Shown here in pieces: positions 25,030 through 33,578 of a DNA stretch of 33,578 nt. A program made the translations under genes and the position numbers. Position 1 is the first letter of the stretch, and each line of letters begins with the position of its first letter. The DNA is from Acidobacteriota bacterium (GTDB taxonomy: Bacteria; Acidobacteriota; Vicinamibacteria; Vicinamibacterales; UBA2999), in the NCBI GenBank assembly GCA_021731095.1, contig JAKFYA010000022.1, positions 1-33,578 of the forward strand. The letters are read 5' to 3'. The notes beneath the pieces are model-generated. The model saw only the letters and a program-made list of their open reading frames with translations, ran no database searches and was not told the DNA's origin.

Positions 25030-25692
25030 ATGGACGCGATTCTCGAAGCAACGAAACGTGACACCCGCGGCAAGAACGAGGCCCGGCGCCTCCGGGTGGC
25101 TGGCCGTATTCCGGCGGTGATCTACGGGGCCCGCACGGGCAGCGCGGCGCCGGTCGGCACGGCCGTGGCGGTGAACCCGAAGGATCTGATGAAGATTCTG
25201 CGCTCCGAGTCGGGAGCCAACACCCTCATCAGCCTCCGCAACGAGGATGGCGAGTCCAAGGTGATGATCCGGGAGTACCAGATCGACCCGGTCACCCACC
25301 ACCTGCTCCACGCCGACTTTTACCAGCTGGCGATGGACAAGGAAATCCAGGTCACCGTGCCGGTGCAGATCACGGGCACCCCGGTGGGCGTGAAGCTCCA
25401 GGGCGGCATGCTGGACTTCCTGACTCGCGAGATTCACGTGATGTGTCTCCCGACGCAGATTCCGGAGCACGTGACCCTCGATGTGTCCGAACTGGCGCTG
25501 AACGGGTCCATCCGTGTCCGCGACCTGCCGGTCAACGCCGGCTGGCGTGCCGTCACCGAGGGCGACACGATGATCGTGCACGTCGTGTCGCTGAAGGCCG
25601 AGGAATCGGCGGCGGCGGCGGCGACCGAGCCCGAAGTGGCCAAGAAGGGCAAGACCGACAAGCCCGAGGAGTCGGCTGCCAAGAAGAAGTAG
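25030..25692 (+). CDS. rplY: 50S ribosomal protein L25/general stress protein Ctc
   Basis: TKRDTRGKNEARRLRVAGRIPAVIYG; HADFYQLAMDKEIQVTVPVQITG; Lys/Glu/Ala-rich tail. Confidence 0.94.
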   Translation: MDAILEATKRDTRGKNEARRLRVAGRIPAVIYGARTGSAAPVGTAVAVNPKDLMKILRSESGANTLISLRNEDGESKVMIREYQIDPVTHHLLHADFYQLAMDKEIQVTVPVQITGTPVGVKLQGGMLDFLTREIHVMCLPTQIPEHVTLDVSELALNGSIRVRDLPVNAGWRAVTEGDTMIVHVVSLKAEESAAAAATEPEVAKKGKTDKPEESAAKKK

Positions 25693-25695
25693 CGC

Positions 25696-26286
25696 GTGAA
25701 GCTCATCATCGGGCTCGGGAATCCCGGTACGCAGTATCGGGACACCCGGCACAATGTCGGGTTTCTGGTGGTGGACGAGCTGGCGCGTCGCAGCAGTGTG
25801 ACGCTGGCGCTGGCCCCCTCCCAGATACCCGAGACGATGATCGGCAAGCGCTTCGGCGTGCCGCCAGTGATGCTGGCCAGGCCGCTGACCTTCATGAACC
25901 GCAGCGGCGATGCCGTGGCGGCGCTGGCGCGGTACTACGATTGCGCGCCGGTCGATATGCTGGTGATTTCGGACGATGTGGCCCTGCCGTTTGGCAGGCT
26001 GCGCGCCCGGACCAACGGGTCGGCCGGTGGGCACAACGGTCTCAAGTCGATTATCGAGCGGCTTGGGACTGCGGAATTCGCCCGGCTTCGGCTGGGCGTG
26101 GGGCGCGGTGATACGCGGCGGGATCTCGCCGATCACGTGCTGTCGACGTTCGAGCCCGGGGAACGCGCCGGACTCGACACACTCATTGCCAAGGCGGCGG
26201 ATGCCGCCGAGATGTTCGCCGTAGAGGGCATCGGTCCGGTGATGAATCGCTACAACCCGGATGTTACGGAGCCGGAGACTCACTGA
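25696..26286 (+). CDS. pth: Peptidyl-tRNA hydrolase
   Basis: GTG start; KLIIGLGNPGTQYRDTRHNVGFLVVDELA; LARPLTFMNRSGDAV; GSAGGHNGLKSI. Confidence 0.96.
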   Translation: MKLIIGLGNPGTQYRDTRHNVGFLVVDELARRSSVTLALAPSQIPETMIGKRFGVPPVMLARPLTFMNRSGDAVAALARYYDCAPVDMLVISDDVALPFGRLRARTNGSAGGHNGLKSIIERLGTAEFARLRLGVGRGDTRRDLADHVLSTFEPGERAGLDTLIAKAADAAEMFAVEGIGPVMNRYNPDVTEPETH

Positions 26287-26292
26287 CTCCTT

Positions 26293-26310
26293 GCCGCACA
26301 TGCGTGCGGC
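26293..26310 (+). promoter_or_regulatory. Hairpin in rpsF leader
   Basis: GCCGCAC (26293-26299) / GTGCGGC (26304-26310) perfect inverted repeat, 4-nt loop, upstream of AGGAG and the rpsF ATG at 26332. Confidence 0.4.
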
Positions 26311-26331
26311 CATTAGTCCAGAAGGAGACGC

Positions 26332-26784
26332 ATGAATCGGAAGTACGAACTGGTGTACGTCGTCTCGCCCGACGCCACCGAAGAGCAGGTCACCGACCTG
26401 CACACGCAGGTCGAAGCGATCTGTCAGCGCCTGGATGGCCAGGTCGAGAAGACCGACAACTGGGGCCGGCGCAAGCTGGCCTACGAAATCGGCGCCCACA
26501 AGGAAGGCACCTACGTCGTCGAATACATCCTCGGCTCGGGTGAGCTGATGAAGGAAATCGACCGTCGTCTGAAGGTGTCGGACCTGGTGATTCGTCACCT
26601 GGTGGTCCGTGTGGACGAGGAAGAGGGCGTCATCGAGCGCACGCGCGCCCGCCGGACGGTGACCTCGCAGCGCCGCCGCATCGCGCGCGGCCTGCCGCCG
26701 GATCGCGCTCCGGGCGAAGGACAGCGTGGCGACGGTGATGACGATCGGGACGACCGGTTTGACGGTCCGGAGGTGGAACGATGA
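26332..26784 (+). CDS. rpsF: 30S ribosomal protein S6
   Basis: MNRKYELVYVVSPDATEEQVTDL; NWGRRKLAYEIGAHKEGTYVVEYI; charged C-terminal tail. Confidence 0.95.
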   Translation: MNRKYELVYVVSPDATEEQVTDLHTQVEAICQRLDGQVEKTDNWGRRKLAYEIGAHKEGTYVVEYILGSGELMKEIDRRLKVSDLVIRHLVVRVDEEEGVIERTRARRTVTSQRRRIARGLPPDRAPGEGQRGDGDDDRDDRFDGPEVER

Positions 26785-27080
26785 ACGGACGACGTAGCGG
26801 CCCGACTGGCGGTCGTGGCGCCCGCAAGGGAGCTGATGCGAAGGCGAAGGACGGTCAGCGCCGCCCGATGTTCCGCCGTCGCAAGATGTGCAAGTTCTGC
26901 GTCGACAAGATCGACGACATCAACTACAAGGACGCGAAGCTGCTGCTGCCCTTCGTGCCGGAGCGGTCCAAGATTCTCCCGCGCCGCATTTCAGGCACGT
27001 GCGCGCTGCACCAGCGCAAGCTGCGGACCGCGATCATGCGCGCCCGCCAGCTGGCGCTGATTCCGTACACGTCCGACTAG
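26781..27080 (+). CDS. rpsR: 30S ribosomal protein S18
   Basis: RRRKMCKFCVDKIDDINYKDAKLLLPFVPERSKILPRRISGTCALHQRKL; ATGA overlap with rpsF. Confidence 0.96.
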   Translation: MNGRRSGPTGGRGARKGADAKAKDGQRRPMFRRRKMCKFCVDKIDDINYKDAKLLLPFVPERSKILPRRISGTCALHQRKLRTAIMRARQLALIPYTSD

Positions 27081-27103
27081 GGCGCGGCACCGAGGAACGA
27101 TCG

Positions 27104-27565
27104 ATGGAAATCATTCTCAGAGAGCACGTCGACCACGTGGGCCGTCGCGGCGAGATCGTCAAGGTCGCCGATGGTTACGCGCGGAACTACCTGCTGCCCC
27201 GGAAGCTGGCCCTGCTGGCCACCGATGGCAACAAGAAGCGGGTCGAGCGCGAGCGCAAGATCATGGAAGCGCGCGAAGCCGAAGAGCGTGGTCAGGCGGA
27301 GGCCATTTCGGTCCGTCTGCAGGCGCTCGAACTGGTGTTCCCCCGCCGCGTGGGCGATACCGAGCAGCTCTATGGCTCGGTGACCTCCAGCGACATCGCC
27401 GACTTCCTGAAGGCGAATGGGTTCGACATCGACCGCCGCAAGCTGGTGCTGCCCGAGGCGCTCAAGACCCTGGGCGAGCACACCGTGGCGCTGAAGCTGC
27501 ACCGTGAAGTGAGCGTTCCGCTCAAGGTGCAGGTCGTCAAGGAAGTCAAGGGCGGTCAGGCGTAA
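27104..27565 (+). CDS. rplI: 50S ribosomal protein L9
   Basis: MEIILREHVDHVGRRGEIVKVADGYARNYLLPRKLAL; KLHREVSVPLKVQVV. Confidence 0.96.
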   Translation: MEIILREHVDHVGRRGEIVKVADGYARNYLLPRKLALLATDGNKKRVERERKIMEAREAEERGQAEAISVRLQALELVFPRRVGDTEQLYGSVTSSDIADFLKANGFDIDRRKLVLPEALKTLGEHTVALKLHREVSVPLKVQVVKEVKGGQA

Positions 27566-27592
27566 GCCACCTCCGTATCGCACGATTGGCCT

Positions 27593-27617
27593 GGGGAGCG
27601 GCGTCCTGCCGCTCCCC
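27593..27617 (+). terminator. Strong hairpin between rplI and dnaB, candidate terminator
   Basis: GGGGAGCGGC (27593-27602) - GTCCT - GCCGCTCCCC (27608-27617), perfect 10-bp stem; no clear U-tract. Confidence 0.5.
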
Positions 27618-27697
27618 GGTTCGTCCCGGATCCCGACCGGGAAGCTTTCTGCTAGACTCCTCTCTTTCCGCCTTTTCCCTTTTCCATCTTCGCTTCC

Positions 27698-29044
27698 ATG
27701 GCTGATACGGGCTCTGCCGCGGATCGCACGCTGCCGCACAATCTGGATGCGGAGCGCTCGGTGCTCGGCGCCATCCTCGTCGACAACAACGCCTTCAACA
27801 CGGCGGCCGAATCGATTGATTCGGGCGACTTCTATCGGGACGCGCACCGCCGCATCTTCGATTGCATGGTGACGCTCAACGAGCGCCACGAGGCCATCGA
27901 CTTCATCACCCTCAAGGAAGCCCTCGGGAAGAGCGGCAGCCTCGACGACATCGGCGGCCCGGCCTACCTGGCGTCGCTGGCGGATGGCGTGCCGCGGGCG
28001 ACCAACGTCGAGCACTACGCGAAGATCGTCAAGGAGAAGGCGACCCTCAGGAATCTGATCTTCGCGGCCAACAAGATTCTCGGCGAGGCCTACGGCGCCG
28101 AGCAGGAATCGGACCTGATTCTCGACGGCGCCGAGAGCGCCATCTTCGCGGTGGCGGACGACCGGCTGCGGTCGGGCTTCGTCCCGATGAAGGATCTCGT
28201 CCGCGACAACTTCCCGAAAATCGAGCAGCTCTTCGAGCAGAAGCGACTGATCTCCGGCACGCCCACCGGTTTCGTCGATCTGGACGAGATGACCCGCGGC
28301 CTGCAGGGCGGCGATCTCATCATCATCGCGGCCCGCCCATCGATGGGGAAGACCAGTCTGGTGCTGAACATCGCGCAGTACGTCGCGCTGCAGCCCAACA
28401 TGACCGCGGGCTTCTTCTCGCTGGAAATGTCAAAGGAGGCGCTCTTCCTGCGTCTCCTCACGTCCGAGGCGCAGATCGACAGCCATCGCCTGCTGAGTGG
28501 CGCCATCGGCGGCAAGGATTACAGCCGCATTTCGCACGCGCTGGAGAGCCTGAGTGCGATGAAGCTGTTCATCGATGACACGGCGAGCATCGGCGTCATG
28601 GAAATGCGGGCCAAGTCGCGCCGCCTCCAGTCCGAGCACGGGCTGAATCTGCTGGTGGTGGACTATATCCAGCTCATGAGTGGACGTGGCCGCTTCGAGA
28701 ACCGCACGCTCGAACTGGCCTCCATCTCGCGGTCGCTCAAGGGGCTGGCCAAGGAGCTGAACGTCCCCATCGTCATCCTGTCGCAGTTGAGCCGCGCATC
28801 GGAATCGCGCTCGGACCACCGGCCGCAGTTGTCCGACCTGCGCGAGTCGGGCGCCCTCGAGCAGGACGCGGACCTTGTCGTGCTCATCTATCGCGACGAG
28901 GTCTACAACAAGGATCCGAACAACGAACTGGCCGGCACCGCGGAGCTGATTGTCGCCAAACAGCGTAATGGCCCGACCGGAACGGTGAAGCTGGCGTTCC
29001 TGAAGGAACAGACCCGCTTTGCCAATCTCGCGCCCGGCATGTAG
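27698..29044 (+). CDS. dnaB: Replicative DNA helicase
   Basis: LPHNLDAERSVLGAILVDN; LIIIAARPSMGKTSLVLNIAQ; LLVVDYIQLMSG; LSQLSRASESRSDHRPQLSDLRESGALEQDADLV. Confidence 0.97.
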   Translation: MADTGSAADRTLPHNLDAERSVLGAILVDNNAFNTAAESIDSGDFYRDAHRRIFDCMVTLNERHEAIDFITLKEALGKSGSLDDIGGPAYLASLADGVPRATNVEHYAKIVKEKATLRNLIFAANKILGEAYGAEQESDLILDGAESAIFAVADDRLRSGFVPMKDLVRDNFPKIEQLFEQKRLISGTPTGFVDLDEMTRGLQGGDLIIIAARPSMGKTSLVLNIAQYVALQPNMTAGFFSLEMSKEALFLRLLTSEAQIDSHRLLSGAIGGKDYSRISHALESLSAMKLFIDDTASIGVMEMRAKSRRLQSEHGLNLLVVDYIQLMSGRGRFENRTLELASISRSLKGLAKELNVPIVILSQLSRASESRSDHRPQLSDLRESGALEQDADLVVLIYRDEVYNKDPNNELAGTAELIVAKQRNGPTGTVKLAFLKEQTRFANLAPGM

Positions 29045-29071
29045 CCGGACGCTTCTTCCCGGCAGCTCCCG

Positions 29072-30208
29072 ATGATCCGCAGCACCGTTGCCAAGGTCGA
29101 CCTCGGCGCGCTCCAGGCCAACTTCCGCGCCATTCGGGCGTTTCTGGCGGCCGAGCGCGGTCCATCCGGCCAGCCGCCACAGGTCATGGCGGTGGTCAAG
29201 GCGAACGCGTATGGCCACGGCGCCGAACCCGTAGCGCGTGCGCTCGAGGCGGCCGGCGCGACCATGCTGGCCTGTGCCGACATCGAGGAAGCCGTGGTCC
29301 TGCGCAGGGCCGGCGTCGCGGTGCCGATCCTCGTCTTCGGCGCGCTCAGCGTGAGCGACCTGGACGGCCTGTTCGAGTTCGACCTGACGCCCACCATCTC
29401 GACGCCGTCTGCGGCCCGCGCGGTCGAGGGCGCTGCCGCGCGACGCGGAGTGCGGCTCGGGTATCACCTGAAGATCGACACCGGCATGAACCGGTTGGGG
29501 TTCCGGCACGACAACCTCCGCCGGACCGTGCCAGAGCTGCTGAGCAGCCCGCACCTGCATCTCGACGCGGTCTACACGCACTTTGCGAGCGCCGACGATC
29601 TGGAGCGGACGCTGTTTGCCGAGCAGCGCGTCCGCTTCGAGTCCGCCCTCGCGACCGTGCGGTCCCTCGGCGGGAGCCCGGCCTTGGTACATGCGGCCAA
29701 CAGCGCCGCCACGCTTCGCGACTCGCGCGTGTGGTACGACGCGGTCCGACCCGGGCTGATGCTGTATGGCATCGTGCCACCGCCTCTCGCCGCCACCATT
29801 CCCCTGCAGCCGGTGCTCTCGCTCACCAGCCGCGTGGTGGCGGTGAAGGGTGTCCGGCCAGACGAGGGCGTCGGCTACAACTGGCGCTTCACGGCCTCTG
29901 CGCCTGCCACCATCGCCGTGGTGCCGGCTGGCTACGCCGACGGACTGGACACGCGTCTGTCCGGGCGGGGCAGCGTGCTCATTCGCGGTCGCCGTGTCCC
30001 CATCGTGGGTGCGGTGTCGATGGACATGCTCACCGTGGACGTGACCGGGATGGACGTGGAGCCCGGCGACGAAGTGGTGATTCTCGGCCGGCAGGGAGAC
30101 GAGCGCTGGCAGCAGATTGACGCGCGGGAAGTGGCGGCGGAAATCGGCACCATCCCGTGGGAGGTCGTCTGCCGGATCGGGACGCGAATCGAGCGACAAT
30201 ACACCTGA
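29072..30208 (+). CDS. alr: Alanine racemase
   Basis: AVVKANAYGHGAEPVARAL (PLP lysine motif); HLKIDTGMNRLGF; VPAGYADGL; VGAVSMDMLTVDVT. Confidence 0.96.
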   Translation: MIRSTVAKVDLGALQANFRAIRAFLAAERGPSGQPPQVMAVVKANAYGHGAEPVARALEAAGATMLACADIEEAVVLRRAGVAVPILVFGALSVSDLDGLFEFDLTPTISTPSAARAVEGAAARRGVRLGYHLKIDTGMNRLGFRHDNLRRTVPELLSSPHLHLDAVYTHFASADDLERTLFAEQRVRFESALATVRSLGGSPALVHAANSAATLRDSRVWYDAVRPGLMLYGIVPPPLAATIPLQPVLSLTSRVVAVKGVRPDEGVGYNWRFTASAPATIAVVPAGYADGLDTRLSGRGSVLIRGRRVPIVGAVSMDMLTVDVTGMDVEPGDEVVILGRQGDERWQQIDAREVAAEIGTIPWEVVCRIGTRIERQYT

Positions 30209-30209
30209 C

Positions 30210-31619
30210 ATGAAGGCGCCACGGACCGTATTCGTCTGTCAGGAGTGCGGTGCGCAGGCCCCCAAGTGGCAGGGGAAGTGCGACGACTGCGGCGCCTGGA
30301 ACTCCCTGGTCGAAGAGCGCCCTGCGCCGGGCCCCGCGCCCGGCGGGGCTGCGCCGCCCAACCGGTACATGCACGTCGGCGCGGGCGGCACGGCACAGTT
30401 GTATGCCGAGGTGGAAACGGCCGCCGCCAGACGCCTCAGCTCAGGCATCGGGGAGTTCGACCGTGTGCTGGGTGGCGGCATTGTGCCTGGGTCGCTGGTG
30501 CTGCTCGGCGGCGAGCCTGGCATTGGCAAGTCAACCCTGCTGCTGCAGGCCGCCGGGCTGTTTGCCACTCAGATGGGCGCGCTCTCGCCTCCGGGCGGCC
30601 CGGTGCTCTATGCCTCTGGTGAAGAGTCCGAGCACCAGATCAAGAGCCGCGGTGACCGGTTGGGCGTGGGCAGCGCGCCGCTCTACCTGCTGGCCGAAAC
30701 CTGCATCGAGCGGATTCTGGAAGAGATGTCCCGGCTCAGGCCGTCGCTCGTGATTGTCGACTCGATTCAGACGGTCTTCTCGCTCAAGTTCCAGTCTGCG
30801 CCCGGCAGCATTGGTCAGGTGCGCGAGGCGGCGACGCAGTTTCTCTTTGCGGCCAAAGCGCAGAACATCCCGACCGTGCTGGTGGGCCATGTCACCAAGG
30901 ACGGCGCGCTGGCCGGGCCGAAGGTGCTCGAGCACGTGGTCGACACGGTGCTCTACTTTGAAGGGGATCGTCACCACTCGCACCGGGTCGTCCGGGCCAT
31001 CAAGAACCGGTTCGGCGCGGTCAGCGAACTGGGCGTCTTCGAGATGACCAGCAGTGGTCTGCGCGCCGTGGCCAATCCCTCGAAGCTGTTCCTGGCCGAG
31101 CGGGCCTCCGGCACGCCCGGTTCGGCGGTGCTCTGTTGTGTCGAAGGCTCGCGGCCCATCCTCGTGGAGGTGCAGGCCCTGGTCAGCACCAGCAGCTACG
31201 GGAACGCGCGGCGGATGGCCATCGGCATCGACCAGAGCCGTCTGGCACTGCTGCTGGCCGTGCTCGAGAAGCGGGCCGGTCTGAACCTGGCCGGCGACGA
31301 CGTCTACGTGAACGTGGCCGGCGGCATGAGCGTGGATGAAACGGCGGCCGACCTGAGCGTGCTGGCGGCCGTGGCCTCCAGCGTGCGCAACCGTGCCCTC
31401 TCGCCCAATACGGCGGTCTTTGGTGAGGTCGGCCTCAGCGGTGAAATCCGGGGCATTCCCCAGGCCGCGCTGCGCATCCGCGAGGCGGCGCAGATGGGAT
31501 TCACGCGCGTGGTGTTGCCAGAGGCCAACCTGGACCCGGCCGACGACCCGAGCGATGGCCGCTGCGAACTGGTTGGCGTGCGCGCCCTCGGTGAAGCCCT
31601 CGACGTCCTGCTCGCTTGA
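30210..31619 (+). CDS. radA: DNA repair protein RadA/Sms
   Basis: FVCQECGAQAPKWQGKCDDCGAWNSL zinc finger; GGEPGIGKST Walker A; IKNRFGAVSELGVFEM; Lon-like C-terminal domain. Confidence 0.96.
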   Translation: MKAPRTVFVCQECGAQAPKWQGKCDDCGAWNSLVEERPAPGPAPGGAAPPNRYMHVGAGGTAQLYAEVETAAARRLSSGIGEFDRVLGGGIVPGSLVLLGGEPGIGKSTLLLQAAGLFATQMGALSPPGGPVLYASGEESEHQIKSRGDRLGVGSAPLYLLAETCIERILEEMSRLRPSLVIVDSIQTVFSLKFQSAPGSIGQVREAATQFLFAAKAQNIPTVLVGHVTKDGALAGPKVLEHVVDTVLYFEGDRHHSHRVVRAIKNRFGAVSELGVFEMTSSGLRAVANPSKLFLAERASGTPGSAVLCCVEGSRPILVEVQALVSTSSYGNARRMAIGIDQSRLALLLAVLEKRAGLNLAGDDVYVNVAGGMSVDETAADLSVLAAVASSVRNRALSPNTAVFGEVGLSGEIRGIPQAALRIREAAQMGFTRVVLPEANLDPADDPSDGRCELVGVRALGEALDVLLA

Positions 31620-31694
31620 TTTTCCACCCCGCACGGTTCTAACGTTCGGTCATTCATCCGTCGCCGCCTTTCATATCGTTCGCGGGGGGTTGTC

Positions 31695-32723
31695 ATGGCG
31701 TGGTTCTTTCTGGCGCGCGTGTTGTTCATAGCGGCCGTCAGCTACTCGGCCCATCAGGTACGGCCGCTGACGGGCGATGTGCCGAACCTGATGTTCGGCG
31801 GAGCCCTGGGAGCACTGATCGTGTTTCTGGAGATCAGGCTCCGCAATACCTCGGTGACCCACATGCTGGGGGCACTGCTGGGGGGCGCCATCGGGCTGGC
31901 GCTGGCCCGCACCATTGGTGCGGCCCTCTACTGGGCCAATCTCGACAGCGGCCGCGTGGTGTTCCTGCACACCCTCATCCTGCTCGCCCTGCCGTATCTG
32001 GGCATGGTGATTGGGGCGCGGCGCGGCGAGTGGCTGGACCCGGCGCGGCTGGTGGCCCTGTTCCGCGGGTCCGGGCCGCAGCGGCGCTACCGGATTCTGG
32101 ATACGAGCGTCATCATCGACGGCCGCGTGGCGGACATCTGCGAGACCGGCTTCCTCGACGGCACGCTGGTTGTACCCCAGTTCGTGCTGCGCGAATTGCA
32201 GGCCATTGCTGATTCGTCGGATCCGGCCCGGCGGAACCGGGGCCGGCGCGGGCTTGATATCCTGCAGAAGATCCAGAAGCTGCCTGGCGTGGACGTCATG
32301 ATCTCTGACGTGGATTTCCCCGATGTGCGGGAAGTCGACATGAAGCTGATTGAATTGTCCCTGTCACTGCAGGGCCGGCTTGTCACCACGGACTTCAACC
32401 TGAACAAGGTGGCGCAACTGCGGGGCGTGTCGGTGCTCAACATCAACGACCTGGCCAACGCCCTCAAACCCGTGATGCTTCCGGGCGAACAGATGACCGT
32501 GCTGATTCTCAAGGAAGGCAAGGAACACAACCAGGGTGTCGCGTATCTCGACGATGGCACCATGGTCGTGGTGGACAATGCCCGGAAGTCGATTGGCAAG
32601 TCGGTCGAGATGGTGGTGACCAGCGTGCTCCAGACCACGGCCGGGAAAATGATCTTCGGACGTGTGGCCGAGTCGTCGGCGCTTCCCGGGCCGGCCCCCA
32701 TCGTGGCCGCCACAGGATCGTAG
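31695..32723 (+). CDS. PIN/TRAM domain membrane protein (YacL-like)
   Basis: N-terminal TM segments; RILDTSVIIDGRVADICETGFLDGTLVVPQFVLRELQAIADSSD; GRLVTTDFNLNKVAQLRGVSVLNINDLANALKP; TRAM-like C-terminus. Confidence 0.92.
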   Translation: MAWFFLARVLFIAAVSYSAHQVRPLTGDVPNLMFGGALGALIVFLEIRLRNTSVTHMLGALLGGAIGLALARTIGAALYWANLDSGRVVFLHTLILLALPYLGMVIGARRGEWLDPARLVALFRGSGPQRRYRILDTSVIIDGRVADICETGFLDGTLVVPQFVLRELQAIADSSDPARRNRGRRGLDILQKIQKLPGVDVMISDVDFPDVREVDMKLIELSLSLQGRLVTTDFNLNKVAQLRGVSVLNINDLANALKPVMLPGEQMTVLILKEGKEHNQGVAYLDDGTMVVVDNARKSIGKSVEMVVTSVLQTTAGKMIFGRVAESSALPGPAPIVAATGS

Positions 32724-32725
32724 GC

Positions 32726-33451
32726 GTGCCGCCGTTTCACTGGTGGCGGACGGTCTTCTTTCTCATCCCTGCCATCAGCGTCTACACCATCGTGCTCGGC
32801 ACCCTGTCGCTGGGGTCGAGCCTCTTCGAGTCCAGCGGTCACTTCGCGCACTGGTGCGCCCGCGCGTGGTCGTGGCTGATTCTCCGGACGACGGGTGTGG
32901 AGGTCACGGTCGAGGGGCTGGAGCAGCTGACGCCCGGGCAGACCTATGTGTTCGTGGCCAATCACCAGAGCATCTACGACATTCCGATCCTCTTCTGGTC
33001 GCTGCCGTTTCAGTTGCGCATCATCGCGAAGGAGTCGCTCGGCAGCTTCCCCTTCCTGGGTTGGCACCTGCGACGGACGGGCCACATGCTGGTGGACCGC
33101 CGCAGGCCGGACCGGAGTGGCGTGATTGGCTGGGCGAAGCGTCTGACCGCCAACGGTCTCTCCCTCATCGTGTTTCCGGAGGGGACACGCAGCCAGGACG
33201 GGCGGGTCGCCCGCTTCAAGGGGGGGAGTTTCCTTGTGGCGCTGCAGGCTGGGCTGCCGGTCGTGCCCATCTCAGTCGTGGGAAGCCGCCACATCATGCT
33301 GAAGGGGCGACTGGCCACCTATCCGGGCAAGGTCACGCTGATTGTGCACCCGCCCATCGACACGACCGGCATGGCCGACGACGAGCCGAAGGCGTTTGGC
33401 GAGCGGGTGCGTCAGGTGGTGCAGCCGTCGGCCGAGCGCGATGTCGCCTGA
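32726..33451 (+). CDS. plsC: 1-acyl-sn-glycerol-3-phosphate acyltransferase
   Basis: GTG start; FVANHQSIYDIPILF (HX4D-type), FPEGTRSQDGRVARFKGGSF. Confidence 0.92.
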   Translation: MPPFHWWRTVFFLIPAISVYTIVLGTLSLGSSLFESSGHFAHWCARAWSWLILRTTGVEVTVEGLEQLTPGQTYVFVANHQSIYDIPILFWSLPFQLRIIAKESLGSFPFLGWHLRRTGHMLVDRRRPDRSGVIGWAKRLTANGLSLIVFPEGTRSQDGRVARFKGGSFLVALQAGLPVVPISVVGSRHIMLKGRLATYPGKVTLIVHPPIDTTGMADDEPKAFGERVRQVVQPSAERDVA

Positions 33452-33537
33452 GGGGGGGCACACTCGTCCTGGCCCCGGAGCTGGCCGGCATCATCCACCC
33501 GGGCGATCCTCGTGGTGTTCGCGCCCGCCTCGTCGGA

Positions 33538-33578
33538 TTAGCGGAAGAGTCCGACCAGCCGGTCGCCTAGCAGGCGCT
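33538..33578 (-). CDS. C-terminal tail of an unidentified minus-strand gene entering from the right edge
   Basis: Reverse strand reads ...RLLGDRLVGLFR* with stop at 33538-33540; too short to identify. Confidence 0.25.
   Translation of the reverse strand, partial: RLLGDRLVGLFR

Noticed and set aside
24997-26598. 533-aa minus ORF antisense to rplY, pth and rpsF
   Set aside because: Spurious GC-driven ORF spanning three conserved plus-strand genes.
28430-30211. 593-aa minus ORF antisense to dnaB and alr
   Set aside because: Mirror ORF of two well-recognised housekeeping genes; no family motifs.
1-33578. CRISPR arrays, IS elements, prophage genes, toxin-antitoxin modules
   Set aside because: No regularly spaced repeats, transposase/integrase motifs or phage structural genes recognised in any frame.

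Overview
GC-rich bacterial chromosomal window; Acidobacteriota-like ancestry is only a guess. It has three blocks. (1) 1-4763, minus strand: peptide/oligopeptide ABC transporter operon (oppA-oppB-oppC-oppD, oppD truncated by the window edge). (2) 4811-23813: a dense glycan-assembly locus on both strands. (3) 23919-33451, plus strand: conserved housekeeping genes (tRNA-Gln, prs, rplY, pth, rpsF, rpsR, rplI, dnaB, alr, radA, PIN/TRAM protein, plsC). The main result is block 2. It encodes a WecA/MraY/ALG7-family polyprenyl-P sugar-1-P transferase, a MurG-like (ALG13/14-like) transferase, a glycosyltransferase with striking ALG1 (beta-mannosyltransferase) signatures, another with striking ALG2 signatures, a PglK-like ABC flippase, an STT3/AglB/PglB-family oligosaccharyltransferase with recognisable catalytic motifs, and tailoring functions (GT10 fucosyltransferase, GT25, two further GT4s, a GT-C-like protein, an AlgI-like MBOAT and two paralogous SGNH-like proteins). 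Together these predict a bacterial protein-glycosylation system whose lipid-linked oligosaccharide core resembles the early eukaryotic ALG pathway. All homology calls come from reading motifs and recalled family sequences; no search was run.
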